DNA of 64,000 nt from Runella sp. SP2 (GTDB lineage Bacteria > Bacteroidota > Bacteroidia > Cytophagales > Spirosomataceae), in NCBI RefSeq assembly GCF_003711225.1, contig NZ_CP031030.1:3038001-3102000 (forward strand), written 5' to 3'. Shown here in pieces: positions 17,614-25,086 of this stretch (positions within the stretch are counted from its first letter, which is position 1; each line of letters opens with the position of its first letter). The translations under genes were made by a program, and so were the position numbers. The notes under the pieces are model-generated. The model saw only the letters and a program-made list of their open reading frames with translations, had not been told where the DNA came from and made no database searches.

Positions 17614-18531
17614 ATGAATTCGTTCGACATTACAACCCATCTTCAGAGCAGAAAGTTAGAACTCGTTGTTGAAAACCGTACTGCTTATACCCTCGATAAT
17701 GCCGAACTCAATATTTACGAAACCCACCAAGCCGCCCAAAACGTAGAGCTTACTTTTTCTAATCCCGTGTTGGCCAGCATGATTCGGGGGAAAAAAGTAA
17801 TGCACTTGACCAACTCGCCTTCCTTCGATTTTTTTCCAGGTGAATCGGTGATTGTTCCTGCCCATCAAACCATGCGCATCGACTTTCCCGAAGCCAATAG
17901 CAAAAACCCTACCCAATGTTTGGCGTTGGCGATTTCGCCGACCAAAATCCGCACCATCGTCGAAACCCTCAACGAACATTCGCCGCTGGTGGATAATAAT
18001 GAAGGCTGGCAATTTGCCAACGACAATTTTTATTTTACCAACGAAGCCGCTATTCATCAACTCATTGGACGCCTTATTTATTTGTTTACCGAAAACAATG
18101 CCGCCAAAGACTACTTCGCCAATTTGGTACTGCAAGAACTGATTGTACGGCTCATGCAAACCAGAGCCCGCATGGTGCTTAGTACCAACCTTCAGCAGTT
18201 GGCTAATACCAATCGGCTTGCGTACGCGATTAAGTATGTACAAGAGAATATTCACCGAAATCTAACCATCAAAGACCTCGCCGACAAAGCCTGCATGAGT
18301 GAGCCTAACTTTTTTCGGTGCTTCAAACAACAGTACGGCATTACCCCCGTAGAGTACATTAACCAACAACGGATTCAACTGGCAATGAAGCTTTTGTATA
18401 ATACATCGTACAGTGTTTCGGACATTTGTTTTGCATGTGGCTATAATAACCTCAATTATTTCCAAAAAGTCTTCAAAAAAGCCACGGGCGATACCCCCGC
18501 CAATTACCGCAAAAAAATTGTTAAGTTCTAA
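17614..18531 (+). CDS. AraC-family regulator with N-terminal sensing domain
   Basis: 305 aa. The N-terminal ~190 residues resemble the AraC_N-type sensing half (PGESVIVPAHQTMRIDFP, then helices with YFANLVLQELIVRLMQTRA). Residues ~205-300 are the double helix-turn-helix: NLTIKDLADKACMSEPNFFRCFKQQYGITPVEYINQQR and YSVSDICFACGYNNLNYFQKVFKKATGDTPANYRK. It should bind DNA as an activator. It lies between a divergent TonB receptor and the molybdenum hydroxylase operon 126 bp downstream on the same strand, so either or both could be targets. Confidence 0.9.
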   Translation: MNSFDITTHLQSRKLELVVENRTAYTLDNAELNIYETHQAAQNVELTFSNPVLASMIRGKKVMHLTNSPSFDFFPGESVIVPAHQTMRIDFPEANSKNPTQCLALAISPTKIRTIVETLNEHSPLVDNNEGWQFANDNFYFTNEAAIHQLIGRLIYLFTENNAAKDYFANLVLQELIVRLMQTRARMVLSTNLQQLANTNRLAYAIKYVQENIHRNLTIKDLADKACMSEPNFFRCFKQQYGITPVEYINQQRIQLAMKLLYNTSYSVSDICFACGYNNLNYFQKVFKKATGDTPANYRKKIVKF

Positions 18532-18600
18532 TTACGCCTTTTGATAGAATTGTTCTATTTTTTAATACAATAGTGCCATCCTTAGACTGGAAGATTATCG

Positions 18601-18608
18601 TAGCTTTG
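18601..18608 (+). promoter_or_regulatory. Candidate -7 promoter box of the hydroxylase operon
   Basis: TAGCTTTG matches the Bacteroidota sigma-A -7 consensus TAnnTTTG and lies 49 bp before the coxG-like start. A matching -33 TTTG is not seen at the expected spacing, so the promoter may need an activator. Confidence 0.4.
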
Positions 18609-18656
18609 AATATTATTATTTTAATAATTTTTATTACTTAATCACGTCTTTGCTAC

Positions 18657-19103
18657 ATGGAACTTACAGGAACTCACACCCTCAACGCACCCGCAGAAAC
18701 CATTTGGGCGATGTTGATGAATCCCGATACGCTGGCCAAAGTAACGCCAGGTATATCGCGCCTTGAACTCGAAAGCGAAGGTGTTTACAAGGCCATTGCT
18801 GAGGTAAAAATTGGGCCAGTTGCGGGCAAATTTGAAGGAAAAGCCGAGGTAGCCAATGCCGTAGCTCCCGAGAGTTTTACGTTACGTGTAGTTCAAAATA
18901 GCAAAATTGGCAACGTCAATGCCGACATCAACATGACGCTAAAGCCGCTCTCCGATTCCCAAACCGAATTATCATTTGACGGCAAAGCTGATATGTCAGG
19001 GCTATTGGCTCGTACGGGAAACCGCGTAATGAGTGGCGTCGCCAGCACGTTGACCAAACAATTTTTCAAAAATTTCGAGGACGAACTCTCCGCAGCAGGT
19101 TAA
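18657..19103 (+). CDS. coxG: CoxG-like SRPBCC protein
   Basis: 148 aa, one SRPBCC/START-like domain of the carbon monoxide dehydrogenase subunit G family: MELTGTHTLNAPAETIWAML at the start, PGISRLELE, VKIGPVAGKFEG and SGLLARTGNRVMSGVA. CoxG proteins recruit or anchor molybdenum hydroxylases to the membrane or help mature them; membrane-anchoring C-terminal helices are absent in this short form. It is the first gene of the coxG-S-L-M-like operon, preceded by a TAnnTTTG box. The gene name is by family and does not imply CO oxidation. Confidence 0.88.
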   Translation: MELTGTHTLNAPAETIWAMLMNPDTLAKVTPGISRLELESEGVYKAIAEVKIGPVAGKFEGKAEVANAVAPESFTLRVVQNSKIGNVNADINMTLKPLSDSQTELSFDGKADMSGLLARTGNRVMSGVASTLTKQFFKNFEDELSAAG

Positions 19104-19110
19104 AAGTGCA

Positions 19111-19233
19111 AAACGTGCTGAGGGTTTCTCAAAACCCGACCTAAGAGACCTTCAAACGTGCAGAGGGTTTCTCAAAACCCGACCTAAGAGACCTTCAAAC
19201 GTGATGAGGGTTTCTCAAAACCCGACCTAAGAG
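19111..19233. repeat. Tandem 43-bp repeat with internal hairpin, ~2.8 copies
   Basis: Unit starts at 19111, 19154 and 19197, each 43 bp apart. Every unit contains gggtttctcaaaaccc, able to form a small hairpin, followed by gacctaagag. The copies are nearly identical. The array lies between the coxG-like stop and the coxS-like start, inside the operon. The same hairpin core recurs at 23244-23273 and 43631-43728. Confidence 0.9.
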
Positions 19234-19262
19234 CCCTTCCAAGTTTTGAAGACTTGGAAGGG
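19234..19262. repeat. Hairpin at the end of the tandem array
   Basis: An 11-bp perfect stem (cccttccaagt/acttggaaggg) with a 7-base loop, starting right after the tandem array. No T-run follows, so it may be an mRNA processing or stability element rather than a terminator. Confidence 0.6.
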
Positions 19263-19321
19263 CTGAAACACAAAACATCTTTCCTTTAAACCGTGCGAAA
19301 GCACATAACCTTTTAAGAAGT

Positions 19322-19783
19322 ATGCCAAAAATAACAGTAACTGTCAACGGTACTCAACGCACTCACGAGGTAGAAGGCCGATTGCTTTTGGTACATTACC
19401 TACGCGATGTGCTTGGCCTCACTGGCACCCACGTAGGCTGTGATACCAGTAGCTGCGGTGCTTGTACGATTCACCTCGACGGCCATGCGGTAAAATCATG
19501 CTCTATGCTCGCTGCCCAAGCCGACGGTGCCACCATCACTACTATTGAAGGGTTGGCCTCGGGCGACGAATTGCATCCACTCCAAGTAGGCTTTAAAGAA
19601 GAACACGGCCTTCAGTGCGGTTTCTGCACCCCAGGCATGATTATGTGCGCCGCCGATTTGCTCAAACGTAACCCCAATCCTACCGAACAAGAAATCCGAG
19701 AAGGATTAGAAGGGAACATTTGCCGCTGCACGGGCTACCACAACATCGTTCGGGCAGTGCAGCACGCGGCAGTAGCCCCCTAA
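19322..19783 (+). CDS. coxS: Molybdenum hydroxylase [2Fe-2S] small subunit
   Basis: 153 aa, normal for the family. The N-terminal plant-type ferredoxin cluster is bound by C40, C45, C48 and C60 ([13 protein letters not shown]). The second, all-helical cluster is bound by C99, C102, C134 and C136 (CGFC, CRC). It transfers electrons from the molybdenum cofactor subunit to the FAD subunit. Operon order places it before the large subunit. Its stop codon lies inside the left arm of a palindromic repeat. Confidence 0.96.
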   Translation: MPKITVTVNGTQRTHEVEGRLLLVHYLRDVLGLTGTHVGCDTSSCGACTIHLDGHAVKSCSMLAAQADGATITTIEGLASGDELHPLQVGFKEEHGLQCGFCTPGMIMCAADLLKRNPNPTEQEIREGLEGNICRCTGYHNIVRAVQHAAVAP

Positions 19784-19898
19784 CCCCCAATGGGGGAAAC
19801 ATAACCCAATTTTTAGCGATTTCATAAAACCAATTGACTCCCTAATCAATGACGGTTAACAAGAGATAAAAAAACTCCCCCATCGGGGGTGGGGGGCT
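19774..19898. repeat. AGCCCCC inverted repeat between coxS and coxL
   Basis: Outer arms of ~24 bp (19774-19797 and 19876-19898) are near-perfect complements, built from agccccc, ccccca and their reverse. The arms flank ~78 bp with gagataaaa near the right arm. The right arm ends eight bases before the coxL-like ATG, so a folded mRNA would affect that start. A related element lies at 22268-22361. Confidence 0.85.
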
Positions 19899-19905
19899 AA
19901 CTATC

Positions 19906-22269
19906 ATGAGCAATAAATTCATTGGAAAATCAGTAAAACGCGTTGAAGACAAGCGTTTTATTACGGGTAAAGGTCGCTATACCGACGACATCAACCTCCC
20001 AGGTATGACCCACGCCTATATACTTAGAAGTCCATACGCCCATGCCCGCATCAGGAGCATCGACACCTCTGCAGCCGCTGCTATGCAAGGAGTTGTAACC
20101 ATTATGACGGGCGATGAAGTAGGCCATTATGGCGTTCCTTGTGGCTGGCAGGTCAACTTTAAGAATGGCGAAACGATGAAAGAACCGCCACATCCGCTGT
20201 TGGTCAAAGACAAAGTGCGCCACGTAGGGGATGCGGTTGTGATGGTCGTTGCTGAAAGCCGCGAAATAGCGCAAGACGCAGCCGAGGCCATTATTGTGGA
20301 TTACGAAGTACTTCCTGCCATTACCGATGCCTCGAAGGCAGTAGAAGCTGGTGCGCCTTTGGTTCACGACGATGTTCCTAACAATATCTGTTTTGACTGG
20401 GAAATCGGCAATCCAAAAGCCGAGGTGGATGAAGCCATGGCGTCAGCGGCTCACATTACTACCTTAGAGTTTGTCAATCAGCGGGTTTCTCCCAATGCCA
20501 TGGAACCACGAAGCTATATTGGCCATTACGACGGCGTTTACGATAAATATACGCTTTATACTTCTACCCAAAACCCTCATCTCATTCGCTTGTTAATGTG
20601 TGCATTCGTGTTAGGCTTGCCCGAGCACAAGGTTCGCGTAGTAGGCCCCGACGTAGGTGGTGGTTTTGGTTCAAAAATTTATCACTATACCGAGGAGGCA
20701 TTGGTAACTCTTGCGGCTAAAAAAACAGGCCGCCCCGTGAAGTGGACCGAAACCCGTTCGGAGGCGTTTTTAACCGATGCTCACGGCCGCGACCACGTCA
20801 CCAAAGCAGAAATGGGTTTTGATGGCGACGGCAAAATCGTTGGACTTCGTATCAAGACGTTTGCCAATTTGGGCGCTTACCTTTCTACGTTCTCAACAGC
20901 TGTTCCGACTTATCTGCACGGTACGCTTTTACAAGGACTTTACACCACTCCCAAGATTCACTTGGACATGACGTGTGTGTTTACCAATACCACTGCCGTC
21001 GATGCTTATCGTGGTGCAGGTCGCCCCGAAGCCACCTATTTATTGGAACGTCTTCTCGACCTTTCGGCCCTAGAAATGGGCGTTGACCCAGCAGAATTGC
21101 GCCTCAAGAACTTTATTCCTGCCTTCGACGGGGTGACGCAACCTGGCTACCAAACCAACGTTGCTTTGCAGTACGATAGTGGAAACTACCACGGCGTACT
21201 TCAACGCGGCCTCGAAATGCTTGGCTACGAAGACTTCCGCAAAGCCCAAAAAGAAGCCGCTGCTTCTGGCAAACTCCTTGGCGTAGGTTTTTCTACGTAC
21301 ATTGAAGCTTGCGGAATTGCTCCTTCGGCCGTTGTGGGTTCATTGGGAGCGCGGGCAGGTTTGTACGAAGTAGGACAAGTGCGCGTTCAGCCTACGGGAA
21401 AAGTAAGCGTATTTACAGGAGCCCACTCCCACGGACAAGGGCACGAAACGACGTTTGCCCAAGTAGTTGCCGACCGCCTCGGTATTCCGATGGAAGACGT
21501 TGACATTATTCACGGCGATTCTGACACGGTTGCGTTTGGGATGGGAACTTACGGTTCTCGTTCGTTGGCCGTAGGGGGTAGTGCCATTATGAAAAGTTTG
21601 GACAAAATCATCGAAAAAGGTGCCAAAATCGCCGCCCACAAACTCGAATGTTCGCCCGATGACATTGAATTTACGGATGGCAAATTTACCGTCAAAGGGA
21701 CAGATAAATCACTAGGATTTGGCGACATTGCTCTGACGGCTTACGTGCCACACGTATATCCTGCCAACCTTGAACCAGGACTCGACTTTAGCAGCTTCTA
21801 CGACCCGACCAACTTTACGTATCCGTTTGGTTGTCATATTGCGGTGGTAGAAGTTGATAAAGAAACGGGAGCGACCAAAGTCAAACGTTTCATCGCCGTT
21901 GACGACGTAGGGAATGTCATTAACCCAATGATTGTCGATGGACAAATCCACGGTGGTTTGGCGCAGGGCATCGGACAGGCTTTGTTAGAAGGAGTTGAAT
22001 TTGACGGAAATGGCCAAATCATCAATGGTTCATACATGGATTATGCCATGCCTCGCGCGGATGATTTACCCATGTTTGAACTCGACCGCCAAGTAACGCC
22101 TTGTCCGCACAACCCACTTGGCGTCAAAGGAGCGGGAGAAGCAGGTTGTATTGGTTCAACACCTGCGGTAGTCAATGCCGTTGTCGATGCGCTTTGGTCA
22201 GCAGGCCATCAGGTAAAAGACATTCGTATGCCGCTTACTCCTGAGCGCGTGTGGTCGGCAATGCAATAG
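19906..22269 (+). CDS. Molybdopterin-binding large subunit, form II CoxL-like
   Basis: 787 aa, complete xanthine dehydrogenase/CO dehydrogenase large subunit. Cofactor and active-site motifs include GGGFGSK, the active-site loop A367-YRGAGR ending at R373, THE-type HGQGHETTF, and catalytic base E745 in KGAGEAG. True CO dehydrogenase (form I) has AYXCSFR with the copper-binding cysteine; this AYRGAGR loop marks form II enzymes, which oxidise other substrates such as aldehydes or N-heterocycles. The substrate here is unknown. No signal peptide is seen, so the enzyme is cytoplasmic. It needs the MCD or MPT cofactor, whose biosynthesis genes are not in the window. Confidence 0.93.
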   Translation: MSNKFIGKSVKRVEDKRFITGKGRYTDDINLPGMTHAYILRSPYAHARIRSIDTSAAAAMQGVVTIMTGDEVGHYGVPCGWQVNFKNGETMKEPPHPLLVKDKVRHVGDAVVMVVAESREIAQDAAEAIIVDYEVLPAITDASKAVEAGAPLVHDDVPNNICFDWEIGNPKAEVDEAMASAAHITTLEFVNQRVSPNAMEPRSYIGHYDGVYDKYTLYTSTQNPHLIRLLMCAFVLGLPEHKVRVVGPDVGGGFGSKIYHYTEEALVTLAAKKTGRPVKWTETRSEAFLTDAHGRDHVTKAEMGFDGDGKIVGLRIKTFANLGAYLSTFSTAVPTYLHGTLLQGLYTTPKIHLDMTCVFTNTTAVDAYRGAGRPEATYLLERLLDLSALEMGVDPAELRLKNFIPAFDGVTQPGYQTNVALQYDSGNYHGVLQRGLEMLGYEDFRKAQKEAAASGKLLGVGFSTYIEACGIAPSAVVGSLGARAGLYEVGQVRVQPTGKVSVFTGAHSHGQGHETTFAQVVADRLGIPMEDVDIIHGDSDTVAFGMGTYGSRSLAVGGSAIMKSLDKIIEKGAKIAAHKLECSPDDIEFTDGKFTVKGTDKSLGFGDIALTAYVPHVYPANLEPGLDFSSFYDPTNFTYPFGCHIAVVEVDKETGATKVKRFIAVDDVGNVINPMIVDGQIHGGLAQGIGQALLEGVEFDGNGQIINGSYMDYAMPRADDLPMFELDRQVTPCPHNPLGVKGAGEAGCIGSTPAVVNAVVDALWSAGHQVKDIRMPLTPERVWSAMQ

Positions 22270-22361
22270 CCCCCAACCCCGAAGGGGGGTCTTTGTTCGG
22301 GGAATCTCTGCCCTAGTTGAGAGATAAAACTATACATCCCCCCTTCGGGGGCAAGGGGGCT
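22268..22361. repeat. AGCCCCC inverted repeat between coxL and coxM
   Basis: Arms 22268-22289 (agcccccaaccccgaagggggg) and 22338-22361 are complementary; each arm also contains an inner ccccgaagggg-type palindrome. The spacer includes gagataaaac, also near the right arm of the copy at 19774. The left arm overlaps the last two bases of the coxL-like stop codon; coxM-like starts 16 bp past the right arm. Confidence 0.85.
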
Positions 22362-22377
22362 TTTAATCATTCAAAAC

Positions 22378-23235
22378 ATGATACCACAAGCAGTTGATTA
22401 TAAACGCGCAGGGTCGGTGAGCGAGGCAATTAGCCTTTTGGCAGAAAACCCAGACGCAAAAATTTTGGCAGGAGGCCACAGCCTTATCCCAGCCATGAAG
22501 CTTCGCCTCAACAGCCCCTCGTTGTTGATTGACATCGCTCGCATTCCTGAGTTACGTTATATCGAAGTCCGTGATGGTGGTGTCGCCATTGGTGCTGCCA
22601 GTACGCACCACGATATTATCTCCAATGCCGAAATTCAGAGTCGCTACGGGGCGATGATTGAAGCTGGAGAACTCATTGGCGATACCCAAGTGCGCAACGT
22701 AGGTACTTTGGGCGGAAGCATTGCCCACGCTGACCCGTCGGCAGACTGGCCTGCGGCCTTGATTGCGCTCAATGCCAGCATCAAAGTAGAGGGACCCAAC
22801 GGTGCCCGTGAGATTCCAGCGACGGAGTTTTTCTTAGGATTTTTCTACACGGCACTTGAAGAAGGCGAAATTGTTACCGAAGTCGTACTTCCAGCCCCTG
22901 CGGCAGGTTCGCGGAGCGTTTATCGTAAGTTTATGCAACCTGCCTCTCGTTTTGCCATTGTAGGCTGTGCCGCTTCGGTCACCATTGATGGAGGTATTAT
23001 CACCGACGCCACTGTTGCCTTTACGGGCGTAAGCGCCGACGGTGCTTTTTTGGACGAAGCCGTAGGAGCGGCGCTTGTCGGGAAGTCGGCCTCGCTCGAA
23101 GCCATTGAAGCCGCCGCCAATGCTGCGGCCGAAGGTGCTGAGTTGAACGAAGACCATTATGCTTCGAAAACCTACCGTAAACATCTGGCCAAGGTATATG
23201 CCAAACGCGCATTGGTAGGTGCTTGTGGCTTATAA
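22378..23235 (+). CDS. coxM: Molybdenum hydroxylase FAD-binding subunit
   Basis: 285 aa, the medium subunit. FAD-binding PCMH-type motifs are present: AGGHSLIPAMKLRL near residue 32 and NVGTLGGSIAHADPSAD near residue 110, followed by the CO_deh_flav_C domain (AAEGAELNEDHYASKTYRKHLAKVYAKRAL). It passes electrons from the [2Fe-2S] subunit to an external acceptor. It is the last gene of the operon, and a 13-bp GC-rich hairpin follows eight bases past the stop. No XdhC/CoxF-type chaperone or CoxD/E genes follow, unlike many cox loci. Confidence 0.94.
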   Translation: MIPQAVDYKRAGSVSEAISLLAENPDAKILAGGHSLIPAMKLRLNSPSLLIDIARIPELRYIEVRDGGVAIGAASTHHDIISNAEIQSRYGAMIEAGELIGDTQVRNVGTLGGSIAHADPSADWPAALIALNASIKVEGPNGAREIPATEFFLGFFYTALEEGEIVTEVVLPAPAAGSRSVYRKFMQPASRFAIVGCAASVTIDGGIITDATVAFTGVSADGAFLDEAVGAALVGKSASLEAIEAAANAAAEGAELNEDHYASKTYRKHLAKVYAKRALVGACGL

Positions 23236-23243
23236 GTAGTGCG

Positions 23244-23273
23244 GTGGGGCGGGTTTCTCAAAACCCGCCCCAC
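23244..23273. terminator. GC-rich hairpin between convergent genes
   Basis: A perfect 13-bp stem (gtggggcgggttt) with loop ctca. It shares the ggtttctcaaaacc core with the arrays at 19.1 and 43.6 kb. No clear T-run follows on either strand, so it could be a weak terminator or an RNA-stabilising 3' end for the two convergent genes. Confidence 0.6.
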
Positions 23274-23280
23274 CCAAACC

Positions 23281-23853
23281 TTACTGCGTTTTTTTACGGT
23301 AATTCATTACCACAATTCCACATTCAAAGGGCTTTGCGGTCACGAGTTCAAAGGACAATTTGTTCGTTAAATCCCCAAAAATGGGCATTCCGTTGCCAAT
23401 AGCCACTGGGTTGACAAACAAATGAAGTTCGTCAATCAAGTTTTCTTTCAGCAGCGAAGACACAAATTTCCCTCCACCGTAGGCGATTATGTCTTTGCCT
23501 TCTTGTTGTTTCAACTGACTCAATTCTTCCGCCAATTCCCCATTTGTTACCACCGTATTTTCCCAAGGAGATGCAGTTAGCGTTTTTGAGAAAACGACTT
23601 TTGGCGTCGTGGTGAAAATTTTACCCACTTCTACTTCTGGGCTGTCAACGTTTTCGGCCACACTTTTCCAATGCGGAATAAACCCTTCAGCAAGATTTCT
23701 TCCCAGCACAATCGTATCAAACGAATTGGTCAGTTCAGTTACATAATTGATGAGGTCTTCTGTCCACGCAAAAGTCATCCAATCCATTTCTCCGTTTGGC
23801 CCTGCCACAAACCCATCAAGGGTCATTTGCATTTGTAATTTTAACTTTTTCAC
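23281..23853 (-). CDS. Dihydrofolate reductase-family protein (RibD C-terminal-like)
   Basis: 190 aa. The N-terminus KLKLQMQMTLDGFVAGPNGEMDWM is typical of the YwjB/RibD-C reductase family, which binds NADPH with a DHFR fold. DTIVLGRNLAEGF and IIAYGGGKFVSSLL (the GGG pyrophosphate loop) support this. The start is GTG at 23853; beginning at the internal ATG 23832 would remove the first beta-strand. The true substrate is unknown; it is not expected to supply the housekeeping DHFR. It is a single gene convergent with the hydroxylase operon. Confidence 0.88.
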   Translation of the reverse strand: MKKLKLQMQMTLDGFVAGPNGEMDWMTFAWTEDLINYVTELTNSFDTIVLGRNLAEGFIPHWKSVAENVDSPEVEVGKIFTTTPKVVFSKTLTASPWENTVVTNGELAEELSQLKQQEGKDIIAYGGGKFVSSLLKENLIDELHLFVNPVAIGNGMPIFGDLTNKLSFELVTAKPFECGIVVMNYRKKTQ

Positions 23854-23960
23854 GCTGTGTATTTTTTGTCGTTTAATTGATAGAACAAAGGTAGGAGGCT
23901 TTTTGCTATCGTGAGAGGTGGAATTACGCCATTTTAAGGGGCGATTGCGACAAACATAGC

Positions 23961-24557
23961 TTACTCTGGGGTCAACACCAGTCGTTTCTCAATGTCCTGT
24001 AATTTGTATTTTATTTTCCGAACGCCACCAGTTGCTTTGGCATTGATGTCTCCTGCGAGATAAATAGGAAACTGTCGAATCAGGTGATCATCTTCCATTT
24101 TGAACATGTCGTGCCCCATGTATCCTTTTGATAATTCGGGCGTCAGAGGAGCCATGTGGATTTTGTCAAACGAGTCGGGGAAAAATTGATAGCCATACAC
24201 TTTTCCAAACGCTCCGCTGCCGTAGGTACACGAGTAGATGTAAATCTCGGGGGAATTGTTTTGGTCCAAATCGGCGGTTTCGGCGTTGATAACCCAACCG
24301 TCGGTTTTCTGACGAATCGTAATTAATAATTGGTTATTTCGACTTACTTTCATCACCATTTCGCGCACCGCTCCCGCCTCACTTGTACTGATTTCAAATT
24401 GGTGTTTCTTAAAAATAAGCGTTTTTTCAAACCGTTCTGCCGTAATTTCTTCCGTTGTAGGCGGGCGTAGTGATGCTACCATTGTTACCATAACAAGGCC
24501 ACTCAACAGCAGTATTTTCCCAAATTGAATCAAATTTTCAGAAGTACCTAGCTTCAA
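23961..24557 (-). CDS. PliI-like periplasmic protein (lysozyme inhibitor family)
   Basis: 198 aa with an N-terminal hydrophobic export segment (ILLLSGLVMVTMVASL). The core matches the PliI family by motifs: VINAETADLDQNNSPEIYIY, SGAFGKVYGYQF, GYMGHDMFKMEDDHLIRQFPIY and ATGGVRKIKYKL. Characterised PliI proteins bind invertebrate-type lysozyme in the periplasm. Whether this one does so is inference. The only workable start is TTG at 24557, because a stop codon lies four codons upstream and the first in-frame ATG would cut the signal. It is monocistronic. Confidence 0.65.
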   Translation of the reverse strand: MKLGTSENLIQFGKILLLSGLVMVTMVASLRPPTTEEITAERFEKTLIFKKHQFEISTSEAGAVREMVMKVSRNNQLLITIRQKTDGWVINAETADLDQNNSPEIYIYSCTYGSGAFGKVYGYQFFPDSFDKIHMAPLTPELSKGYMGHDMFKMEDDHLIRQFPIYLAGDINAKATGGVRKIKYKLQDIEKRLVLTPE

Positions 24558-24828
24558 ACCAGGCCATTATGTGTATTTATTTAACGATATTAAGCGTCTT
24601 TCTGTTAAAACACAAGCAAAAAGACGGCCAAAAGTATTTTTGCACCACAACTGCCCCTATTTTCTTTTGGAGTTCTTTCATTATTCACATCCAACATAAC
24701 AATAGTAAGCCAAAACTGTATTTAGCAAAGAACTTTTCGATAAACAACAATTAATCAAGTTGTTACAGGGTATTTTTATGCTTTTTACTGTATATTTATT
24801 AGCTAGCTTCCTCAATCATTACTTTGTT

Positions 24829-25002
24829 ATGAAAAATCTTTCAACCACCGTGTCTGCCTCACGAAAGTGTATTTACTGCGGCTCAAGTGCCATTGAGCGG
24901 GTACCCCGTCCTTTTTTATTCAAATATCCGTTGTTTTTTTTACCAATTCGACGGTACCATTGTGATGATTGTTCACGCAGTTTTTACAAATTCGTTTTGT
25001 GA
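24829..25002 (+). CDS. Small zinc-ribbon protein
   Basis: 57 aa from ATG 24829; an upstream TTG at 24760 would add 23 residues. Two CxxC pairs (KCIYCGSS and HCDDCSRS) are 35 residues apart and flank a hydrophobic FLFKYPLFFLPIRRY stretch, giving a likely zinc ribbon close to a membrane. Small proteins of this layout are frequent in Cytophagales but have no known role. The gene is followed nine bases later by a strong terminator, which supports it being real. The 270 bp before it show nothing else. Confidence 0.6.
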   Translation: MKNLSTTVSASRKCIYCGSSAIERVPRPFLFKYPLFFLPIRRYHCDDCSRSFYKFVL

Positions 25003-25011
25003 GGAAGAAAC

Positions 25012-25045
25012 AAAAAAGCAAGGACTTACGCCCTTGCTTTTTTGT
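25012..25045. terminator. Bidirectional terminator
   Basis: A perfect 13-bp stem (caaaaaagcaagg/ccttgcttttttg) with an 8-base loop. The A and T runs lie in the arms, so it can serve the zinc-ribbon gene on the plus strand and the ccm operon on the minus strand, whose last stop is 42 bp away. Confidence 0.85.
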
Positions 25046-25086
25046 TTGGTTAATTATCGTCCGACTTTTCGTTATTCATTCACGAT

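Noticed and set aside
19111-19233. Possible CRISPR array
   Set aside because: The 43-bp units are contiguous direct repeats without unique spacers, and no cas gene is in the window.
19906-22269. True aerobic CO dehydrogenase
   Set aside because: The active-site loop is AYRGAGR, not AYXCSFR, so the copper-binding cysteine is missing.
24569-24754. 61-aa plus-strand frame before the zinc-ribbon gene
   Set aside because: Low-complexity AT-rich sequence with no family resemblance. Its 5' end is only 11 bp from the start of the divergent PliI-like gene, a likely promoter region.
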